Source: Proteobacteria bacterium ST_bin14 (GTDB lineage Bacteria > Pseudomonadota > Alphaproteobacteria > Sphingomonadales > Sphingomonadaceae). Taken from it: a stretch of DNA of 64,000 nt. Location of the stretch: NCBI GenBank assembly GCA_002083655.1, contig MSXR01000011.1:1-64000 (forward strand). Reading direction: 5' to 3'. Below are positions 43,086 through 48,892 of this stretch, one piece after another; the stretch's first letter is position 1, and each line of letters opens with the position of its first letter. The translations under genes were made by a program, and so were the position numbers. Under the pieces are notes generated by a model that worked only from the letters and a program-made list of their open reading frames with translations, was not told the origin of the DNA and did no database searches.

Positions 43086-43790
43086 ATGGTCAATCTTTCC
43101 GCTTTCCCGATTAGCGCTCGCTGGCCTGCGCAGCATCCTGACCGGCTTCAGCTCTATTCGTTCCCCACGCCCAATGGTGTGAAGATATCGATCATGCTGG
43201 AAGAACTTGGCCTGCCTTATGAAGCACATATGATCGACATCATGGCTGGGGACAGCCAATTGGATGCGTTCCGCAGCCTAAATCCCAATGGCAAAATTCC
43301 CGCGATCATGGATCCAGAGGGGCCGGGCGGGGTGCCGTTCGCGCTGTTCGAAAGTGGTGCGATCCTGATCTATTTGGCGGAAAAAACCGGCCGTTTGCTG
43401 CCGAGTGATCCGGTCGCAAGGTACCAGGCGATCCAATGGGTGATGTTCCAAATGGGCGGGCTCGGGCCGATGACCGGGCAAATGGGGTTTTTCGTCAAGT
43501 TTGCGGGCAAAGAATGGGAAGACAAGCGCCCGCGTGACCGTTTTGTCGCCGAAGTACGACGCATTTTGAGCGTTATGGACAGTGTTCTTGCAGATCGGGA
43601 CTGGTTTATGGGCGCAGAGTACACGATCGCCGACATCGCAATGATCGGCTGGATAAACGCAATCCCCAATTTCTACGGTGCTGCGGAGCTTGTCGGCTTT
43701 GGTGACTTTACACAGGTGAATGCCTGGCTTGACCGTGCGTTGGCGCGCCCTGCCGTCCAGCGCGGATTGACCATTCCGGCGCGTGGCTAG
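43086..43790 (+). CDS. Glutathione S-transferase, Nu/YghU-like
   Basis: The protein (234 residues from ATG 43086, with GGGAG 8 nt upstream) has the segment LYSFPTPNGVKISIMLEELG, where TPNG is the signature of Nu-class GSTs (YfcG, YghU), then NPNGKIPAIMDPEGPGG, LFESGAILIYLAEKTG and the C-terminal domain with PARYQAIQWVMFQMGGLGPM-like helices. Nu-class enzymes have glutathione-disulfide reductase activity. It is the last gene before the puc promoter, but the puc boxes begin 33 bp beyond its stop, so it is not part of the puc transcript. Confidence 0.9.
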   Translation: MVNLSAFPISARWPAQHPDRLQLYSFPTPNGVKISIMLEELGLPYEAHMIDIMAGDSQLDAFRSLNPNGKIPAIMDPEGPGGVPFALFESGAILIYLAEKTGRLLPSDPVARYQAIQWVMFQMGGLGPMTGQMGFFVKFAGKEWEDKRPRDRFVAEVRRILSVMDSVLADRDWFMGAEYTIADIAMIGWINAIPNFYGAAELVGFGDFTQVNAWLDRALARPAVQRGLTIPARG

Positions 43791-43823
43791 CCCCCCAGAC
43801 CAAAGCCCGTATCGACTTTGAAC

Positions 43824-43867
43824 TGTCATCTCGAATTGACACTTTGATGTGTTAAGCTAGGGTTACA
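43824..43867 (+). promoter_or_regulatory. Tandem PpsR/CrtJ operators before pucB
   Basis: Two exact TGT-N12-ACA palindromes lie at 43824-43841 and 43850-43867, separated by 8 bp. The second is extended to GTGT-N12-ACAC (43849-43868). TGT-N12-ACA is the recognition sequence of PpsR/CrtJ, the aerobic repressor of photosynthesis genes, and paired boxes 8 bp apart over the -35 and -10 are the arrangement known at the bchC promoter of Rhodobacter capsulatus. The first box overlaps the TTGACA -35 element and the second covers the -10. Confidence 0.85.
43836..43863 (+). promoter_or_regulatory. Sigma-70 promoter of the pucBA operon
   Basis: TTGACA (43836-43841, full consensus) and TAGGGT (43858-43863) are 16 bp apart. 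The start site would fall near 43870, leaving a leader of about 170 nt before pucB. Both elements are inside the paired PpsR boxes. Confidence 0.6.
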
Positions 43868-43977
43868 CTGATGCGAGACGAGTCGGCTGCGTCCGGTGCC
43901 GGTGTTATTGGCTAAGGTGTTGTCTCGATACTCGTGTTGAACGCGAGAGGGTCCGCCGAGGGGGTGGGTCTTTCGTG

Positions 43978-44007
43978 CCATGTCCTCCGGGCAAGGGGAG
44001 GGCATGG
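43978..44007 (+). promoter_or_regulatory. Leader hairpin upstream of pucB
   Basis: CCATGTCCTCC (43978-43988) pairs with GGAGGGCATGG (43997-44007), 11 bp including one G-T pair, with an 8-nt loop. It lies 20 nt before the pucB ribosome-binding site. Hairpins like this protect puf and puc mRNA from 5' decay in Rhodobacter; that function here is inferred. Confidence 0.6.
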
Positions 44008-44039
44008 TAACGGACGCGAGTGTCGAAAGGAGAAGTGTC

Positions 44040-44195
44040 TTGGCTGATGATACTCAGGTTTACCCATCCGGGTTGACCCTGGAACAGGCGAACGAAATCC
44101 AGCAGGGCCTCATGTGGGGCACCCGAATTTATGCTGGTATCGCTGTATGCGCGCACGTGCTTGCGTTCATGCTGACGCCGTGGCTGCATTCGTAA
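44040..44195 (+). CDS. pucB: Light-harvesting complex 2 (B800-850-type) beta polypeptide
   Basis: This is the membrane antenna polypeptide that binds bacteriochlorophyll a. Translation from TTG at 44040 gives 51 residues starting MADDTQVYPSGLTLEQANEI, with AGGAGA 6 nt upstream; longer starts in frame lie in the leader hairpin. The segment aligns without gaps to known LH2 beta chains through GTR (Arg equivalent to beta-Arg20, the B800 acetyl contact), AHVLAF (His at the beta-His30 position, the B850 ligand) and TPWLH. The residue at the widely conserved beta-His12 position is Gln. One transmembrane helix, about residues 22-44. Followed by pucA after 14 bp. Confidence 0.93.
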   Translation: MADDTQVYPSGLTLEQANEIQQGLMWGTRIYAGIAVCAHVLAFMLTPWLHS

Positions 44196-44209
44196 GAAAG
44201 GGCTAGGTT

Positions 44210-44476
44210 ATGAACGAAGGACGTATCTGGCTTTACGTGAAGCCAACGATCGGAATCCCGGTCTTTTTCCTCGCATTTGTAGCAGCATCGCTGCTGGTGC
44301 ATGCGTCGATCCTGTACAACACAACATGGTTCGCTGCGTTTTTTCAGGGCGGAGCAGTAGCTGCACAGGCAGCGCCAGAAGCTGCCCCGGCCGCTGCTCC
44401 AGCAGCTGCTATGGAGGCTGCACCAGCGATGGAAGCAAACGCTGCACCAGCGATGGAAACCAACACCACGCCATAA
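44210..44476 (+). CDS. pucA: LH2 alpha polypeptide with Phe44-Phe45 and a long Ala/Pro/Met tail
   Basis: This is the partner antenna polypeptide. The 88 residues begin MNEGRIWLYVKPTIGIPVFF, the KPTxGxP pattern of LH2 alpha chains (LH1 alpha usually starts MWRIW and lacks it). His31 in SLLVHASIL is the B850 ligand, and alignment without gaps to the Rhodoblastus acidophilus LH2 alpha chain puts Phe at 44 and 45 (TTWFAAFFQGG), where B800-850 forms have Tyr-Trp or Tyr-Tyr. After residue 48 comes a 40-residue Ala/Pro/Glu/Met tail with repeats of APAME. GAAAGGG 7 nt before the ATG is the ribosome-binding site. Confidence 0.93.
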   Translation: MNEGRIWLYVKPTIGIPVFFLAFVAASLLVHASILYNTTWFAAFFQGGAVAAQAAPEAAPAAAPAAAMEAAPAMEANAAPAMETNTTP

Positions 44477-44525
44477 TTATCCGTCCGGTTGGCCGCTACG
44501 GTATAAACGGTGTGAAAACTAATTG

Positions 44526-44558
44526 GGGGTCGAGCCTATCCGGTTCGGCCCCTTTTTT
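44526..44558 (+). terminator. Rho-independent terminator of pucBA
   Basis: GGGGTCGAGCC (44526-44536) pairs with GGTTCGGCCCC (44542-44552) with two G-T pairs and a 5-nt loop, followed by TTTTTT (44553-44558). It ends the puc transcript 50 bp after pucA, so no pufLM-type genes are co-transcribed. Confidence 0.85.
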
Positions 44559-44859
44559 CGCAATGCAGTTCTCGATGGCCTGACCGGCATGTCTTAGCGC
44601 GGATGAGCAGGAGCCTGCCAATCAAGCGCACTAAAGCAGGGTGACTTTAGGTTGGATCACTTTGCAAACCGTTCGCGTCTAGCCCATCGACTGGCTGGCA
44701 ACGCAGCCGCTCTGGATCGGCCTCGACATTAAGGCCGAAACCGAGACCCACCGCGCATCGGTAATGGCGTGTTCCTCGACTTCGCCCGAAACGAACGGGC
44801 CAAAGTAGAGTCATCAGGCTCTAACGAGGGCATTTGCAGATCTGGCTGCTCAACGCAGC
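44559..44859. other. Gap between pucA terminator and pucC: no gene seen
   Basis: I see no coding gene here. A small inverted repeat CTAAAG (44631-44636)/CTTTAG (44645-44650) is present. The stretch 44690-44850 has short frames in several phases but no recognisable protein; it could be decayed coding sequence. No remnant of pufL, pufM or pufC was recognised. Confidence 0.4.
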
Positions 44860-46314
44860 CTAACCCGCCAGGCGCTTGCGCAGCAGCGGCACCATCGTCA
44901 CGATTGTTGCAACCAGCAACGCCACTTCAAGACTGTATACCGCAATATACCCAGATGCCTGCGGCTGCCACGGCCCAGTAATGGCCGCGCGCGATACCAA
45001 ATCACGGATCACGCCGCCCAGCGCTGCGCCAAGGCCTGCCGCAGTCGCCTGCACAGCACCCCAACTGCCCAGCGCCAGCCCGATCTGATCCTTGGGCGCA
45101 AACTGCATCGTCGCGGTCAGCGTGCCGTGGCTGAACAGGCCGGCGCCGAAGCCGATCATCGTCACGCCGACGGTGAACAACTCGGCTGATCGGATCGGCG
45201 CGGCCCCGATGACCATCAGGAATGCCGGTATCCCCACCAGCGCGCCAATGCTTGCCATACGAAACGGATCGGCACCCCGGCTCAGCACACGCGAGGCGAG
45301 CGCAAACCCGATCAGGCTGCCCCCGGCAAACGCTGCGGTAAGCTTTGTCGTCGCGCCCACGCCCAGCAAAAGCACCTGACCGCCATATGGTTCTAGCAGA
45401 ATATCCTCCATGCTGAACGCCAGCGTGCCAAATCCTACCGCCATCAGGCGACGCATCGCATGCGGTTCGGCGATGTACCGATTCCACGAATCGCTGAAGC
45501 TGGGCTGAGGTGCCGCCGACCGGTTACGCAAATGGCCGGGCTGAAAACTCTCCTGCTTCCACAGCGCGGCGAAATTGAGCAGCACGGTTACCATCGCCGA
45601 CCCTTGGATCACCTGGATCAGCCGCCCCGATGTAAAATTCACCAAGGTCGCGCCAAACACCAGCGCGCTAACGATCGACCCGATCAACAGCATGACATAC
45701 ATCAGCCCAACCACATTGGGCTGTTGGTCCTCCGGCGCCAGATCAGTCGCCAGCGCGAGGCCAACGGTCTGGGTTATGTTGATGCCAGCGCCGACAAGCA
45801 GGAAAGCAAGCGCCGCCGCAGCCTGCCCGATCCATTTCGGCGCATCGCCTGACTGGCCCGCGCCCGCCAGCACCAGCAATGCAAAGGGCATGATCGCCAA
45901 CCCGCCAAATTGCAGCATCGTACCTTGAAACAGATAGGGTACCCGCCGCCAGCCAATTGCCGACACATGCGTATCTGATTTGAACCCGATCAATGCGCGA
46001 AACGGGGCGAACAGCAGCGGCAGCGATAACATGATGCCCACCAGTGAGGCCGGGACACCAAGCTCAACGATCATCACCCGGTTCAGCGTGCCGACCAGCA
46101 GCACGAGCGACATGCCCACCGATACCTGGATCAGAGACAGCCGTAATAGCCGGCTAAGCGGCAGATCAACGGTTGCCACATCGGCAAAGGGCAGGAATTT
46201 CGACCCCCAGCCCAGCCAGACGCGCGACATCCGATCGTTCAACTGCCTCATGCCCGGCAAGCCCTTTTTTGCCGTAGAGCCATGCCCAGTGCGACCATGC
46301 GGTTGTTCCGCCAT
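44860..46314 (-). CDS. pucC: PucC/LhaA-type antenna assembly protein (BCD family major facilitator)
   Basis: PucC-like proteins are 12-helix MFS members that help assemble LH2 or LH1, probably by delivering bacteriochlorophyll. The 484 residues from the ATG at 46314 include RLLRLSLIQVSVGMSLVLLV, LNRVMIVELGVPASLVGIML, FRALIGFKSDTHVSAIGWRR and VPYLFQGTMLQFGGLAIMP, all typical of this group. A GGAGAT/GGGAGG stretch precedes that ATG; the frame continues to 46479 without support. Unlike in Rhodobacter, where pucC follows pucBA on the same strand, here it is convergent and so must have its own promoter. No PpsR box is seen upstream of it in the 132 bp shared with radA. Confidence 0.92.
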   Translation of the reverse strand: MAEQPHGRTGHGSTAKKGLPGMRQLNDRMSRVWLGWGSKFLPFADVATVDLPLSRLLRLSLIQVSVGMSLVLLVGTLNRVMIVELGVPASLVGIMLSLPLLFAPFRALIGFKSDTHVSAIGWRRVPYLFQGTMLQFGGLAIMPFALLVLAGAGQSGDAPKWIGQAAAALAFLLVGAGINITQTVGLALATDLAPEDQQPNVVGLMYVMLLIGSIVSALVFGATLVNFTSGRLIQVIQGSAMVTVLLNFAALWKQESFQPGHLRNRSAAPQPSFSDSWNRYIAEPHAMRRLMAVGFGTLAFSMEDILLEPYGGQVLLLGVGATTKLTAAFAGGSLIGFALASRVLSRGADPFRMASIGALVGIPAFLMVIGAAPIRSAELFTVGVTMIGFGAGLFSHGTLTATMQFAPKDQIGLALGSWGAVQATAAGLGAALGGVIRDLVSRAAITGPWQPQASGYIAVYSLEVALLVATIVTMVPLLRKRLAG

Positions 46315-46446
46315 TCCCTCCCATCTCCGCCCGTTTTTTCGCTTCTTCAACGTGTTTGAACCCCGCCATGGTGGTTGACAAGCCTTGCCCAAAGCGAATT
46401 GCGTTCCAACCTTGCGTTCTTGGTGTGTTCCTGCCAAAAAATCCCC

Positions 46447-47820
46447 ATGGCCAAACCTCAGAAACGTTATGTCTGCCAATCCTGCGGATCAGTCTCGCCT
46501 CGTTGGGCTGGGCAATGTGGTGAGTGCAGCGAATGGAATACGCTGGCGGAGGAGGCGGGGGCCGCGGTGACGCCGTTTGCGGCCAAGCATCATCTGCAAT
46601 CCGGCGGACGGACGATGCAACTGGTGAGCCTGGATAGCGAGATTGCGCTGCCTGAGCGTTTGCCAACCGGCATTGCCGAGCTTGACCGCGCGCTAGGCGG
46701 CGGATTTGTCGAAGGATCGGCAACGCTAATTGGCGGCGACCCTGGTATCGGCAAGTCAACCCTGTTGCTGCAAGCCGCCGCCAAGCTTGCGCTGGCAGGG
46801 CACAGTGTTGCCTATGTTTCAGGTGAAGAAGCGGCAGATCAGGTACGGTTGCGCGCACGGCGGCTGGGATTGGGCAATGCGCCGGTGCAGCTTGCGGCCG
46901 CGACCTCCACGCGAGACATTCTGACGACTTTGGGCATGGGCAAGCCCCCGGCGATGTTGGTGATCGATTCGATACAGACGATGCATTCCGACTTGATTGA
47001 GGGGGCACCGGGCACCGTCAGTCAGGTTCGCGCGTCGGCGCAGGAACTGATCCGGTTCGCCAAAGAACGTGGCACAGCGGTGGTGCTGGTGGGGCATGTG
47101 ACGAAGGATGGCAGTATCGCCGGGCCACGCGTGCTCGAACATATGGTCGATACAGTGCTGAGCTTTGAGGGCGAGCGCAGCCACCAATACCGCATTCTGC
47201 GCGCGATCAAGAACCGGTTTGGCGGTACGGACGAAATTGGCGTGTTCGCGATGGTGGAAGCGGGGCTGGCCGAGGTGTCGAACCCGTCTGCGCTGTTCCT
47301 TACCCAGCGCGACGAAGGCGTAACGGGGACGACGGTGTTTCCCGCGCTGGAGGGCACGCGGCCGGTGCTCGTTGAAATTCAGGCGCTGGTGGTGCGACTG
47401 GCGAGCGGGGCGACCCCGCGCCGCGCGGTGGTCGGCTGGGATTCGGGGCGGCTGGCGATGATCCTTGCGGTGCTGGAGGCGCGGTGCGGACTTAGTTTTT
47501 CAAGCTCTGAAGTGTATTTGAACATCGCAGGCGGATACCGCGTGCAGGATCCGGCTGCTGATTTGGCGGTTGCCGCCGCGCTTATCTCCGCGCTCAGCGA
47601 ACGTCCGGTGCCGATTGATTCAGTGGCGTTTGGTGAAGTTGCGCTATCGGGAGAAATCAGGCCGGTGGCCCATGGGGCTCTGCGCTTGAAGGAAGCTGGC
47701 AAGCTGGGCTTTGAACGGGCACTGGTGCCTGCCGCTTTGGTGGGTGAAAAGCAGCCCCTGAAACTATCTGGTTTCAAGAACCTAGCCAGTTTCGTTGACC
47801 ATATGCTCGGGCGTGGCTAG
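46447..47820 (+). CDS. radA: DNA repair protein RadA
   Basis: RadA is a RecA-like ATPase/helicase that aids branch migration of recombination intermediates. The 457-residue protein begins with the C4 zinc finger YVCQSCGSVSPRWAGQCGEC, then has Walker A GGDPGIGKSTLLLQAAAKLA, LVIDSIQTMHSD, the RadA-specific AIKNRFGGTDEIGVF motif and a C-terminal Lon-like domain (ALSGEIRPVAHGALRLKEAG). The ATG at 46447 gives the family N terminus MAKPQKRYVC; the frame to 46375 is not needed. It is divergent from pucC. Confidence 0.96.
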   Translation: MAKPQKRYVCQSCGSVSPRWAGQCGECSEWNTLAEEAGAAVTPFAAKHHLQSGGRTMQLVSLDSEIALPERLPTGIAELDRALGGGFVEGSATLIGGDPGIGKSTLLLQAAAKLALAGHSVAYVSGEEAADQVRLRARRLGLGNAPVQLAAATSTRDILTTLGMGKPPAMLVIDSIQTMHSDLIEGAPGTVSQVRASAQELIRFAKERGTAVVLVGHVTKDGSIAGPRVLEHMVDTVLSFEGERSHQYRILRAIKNRFGGTDEIGVFAMVEAGLAEVSNPSALFLTQRDEGVTGTTVFPALEGTRPVLVEIQALVVRLASGATPRRAVVGWDSGRLAMILAVLEARCGLSFSSSEVYLNIAGGYRVQDPAADLAVAAALISALSERPVPIDSVAFGEVALSGEIRPVAHGALRLKEAGKLGFERALVPAALVGEKQPLKLSGFKNLASFVDHMLGRG

Positions 47821-47888
47821 CGATCTGGCAACCGGCACACCATTTCTTGTGCTGGTAAACCCCGTTTCGGGGCACAGGGGATAGCCAG

Positions 47889-48455
47889 ATGGGACTGACC
47901 GCACTCGATATCGTCGTGATCCTGCTTGTGGGCGGGGGTGCCGTGCTCGGGTTGATGCGCGGCTTTGTCACTGAAGTGCTGTCGCTCATGGTGTGGGTTT
48001 TCATCGTCTTTGCGCTGAAATTTCTGCACGCGCCCGTCACCACGATGCTGACTGATATGGTCGGTACGTCGGCGGGCGCTGCCGTGTTGGCGTTTGCGGT
48101 AATCGCGGGTGCCGTGTATTTTGGCGGACGATTGGTGGCGAATATGGTGGGTGAGCGGACTCGCACCTCAATCCTTGGTCCACTTGATCGTGCTTTGGGA
48201 TTTGGTTTTGGCGCGCTGAAGGGGCTGATTTTGGCGAGCCTGGGATTTCTGCTGATCGTGCTGGTCACAGATACGATTGGCGGCGGGCCAAATCGGCGTC
48301 CTGCATGGATCACCAAATCGCGGACGTATCCGGTGCTGTCGATCACCAGTGCTGGCATTGCCGACTTTGTTGACAAGCGCCGCAAGGGGGAGGCTGCAGC
48401 AGCGTCGGACAATGTCAGCGCCCCTGCCGGTAATGAAGGCGACGCCGCAAAGTGA
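47889..48455 (+). CDS. CvpA family membrane protein
   Basis: The 188-residue protein has four hydrophobic segments (DIVVILLVGGGAVLGLM, VLSLMVWVFIVFALKFL, AAVLAFAVIAGAVYFGG, LKGLILASLGFLLIVLV) with RGF and the LGFGFGALKGL motif between them, as in CvpA of E. coli, a protein of unknown biochemical role needed for colicin V production and bile/envelope tolerance. A short hydrophilic C-terminal tail is rich in Ala and Asn. Its stop overlaps the GTG start of the next gene. Confidence 0.92.
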   Translation: MGLTALDIVVILLVGGGAVLGLMRGFVTEVLSLMVWVFIVFALKFLHAPVTTMLTDMVGTSAGAAVLAFAVIAGAVYFGGRLVANMVGERTRTSILGPLDRALGFGFGALKGLILASLGFLLIVLVTDTIGGGPNRRPAWITKSRTYPVLSITSAGIADFVDKRRKGEAAAASDNVSAPAGNEGDAAK

Positions 48456-48892
48456 ACGCGCCGCTTTATAATACCGAAATTCTAAGGCTGGCGGCGGCCA
48501 TCCCGTTCGCCAATCGGCTGGTGGCGCCCATGGGCAGCGTTGAAAAACGCTCGCCCGTTTGCGGCAGCCGGGTAACCGTTGATGTAAATGTTGATGCAGA
48601 GGGCCGGGTTACAGAGATTGGCATGCAGGTGCGCGCGTGCGCGCTGGGGCAGGCGTCGGCATCGTTGATGGCTGCACATGCGATTGGGAAGCAGGCTACA
48701 GATTTTGCTGCAACACATGTCGCACTTGCCGGCTGGTTAGCTGGAGCTGACGCTGCTCCTGATTGGCCGGGACTCGACATTTTTCTGCCCGCGCGTCCGC
48801 ACAGCGCGCGACACGCCTCCATAAGGTTGGCTTTTGAAGCAGCAGCAGAAGCGGCGTCGCTTGCGGCCAACCGGAAAGGCGATGGAGCATGA
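48452..48892 (+). CDS. Iron-sulfur scaffold-like protein (IscU/NifU N-terminal fold)
   Basis: The 146-residue protein starts from GTG 48452 (overlap with cvpA) and begins MNAPLYNTEILRLAAAIPFA. It has Cys37 in RSPVCGSRVTVDVNVD and Cys63 in VRACALGQASASLMAAHAIG, which match the first two cysteines of IscU. The third ligand cysteine (HCS in IscU) is absent; instead the C-terminal part has RPHSARHASIRLAFEAAAEA. A full 2Fe-2S scaffold would need another ligand, so it may hold a cluster differently or have another role. The kefB-like antiporter gene follows with a 4-bp overlap. Confidence 0.82.
   Translation: MNAPLYNTEILRLAAAIPFANRLVAPMGSVEKRSPVCGSRVTVDVNVDAEGRVTEIGMQVRACALGQASASLMAAHAIGKQATDFAATHVALAGWLAGADAAPDWPGLDIFLPARPHSARHASIRLAFEAAAEAASLAANRKGDGA

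Noticed and set aside
44040..44476. pufB-pufA (LH1) as the identity of the antenna genes
   Set aside because: The alpha chain opens with the LH2-type IWLxVKPTxGxP pattern and aligns gaplessly to LH2 alpha to residue 48; the beta chain likewise fits PucB. No pufL or pufM follows, and a terminator ends the operon after pucA.
44559..44859. Remnant of pufL/pufM or a transposase in the gap before pucC
   Set aside because: Short frames exist but none gives a recognisable peptide on either strand; only a small inverted repeat is evident.
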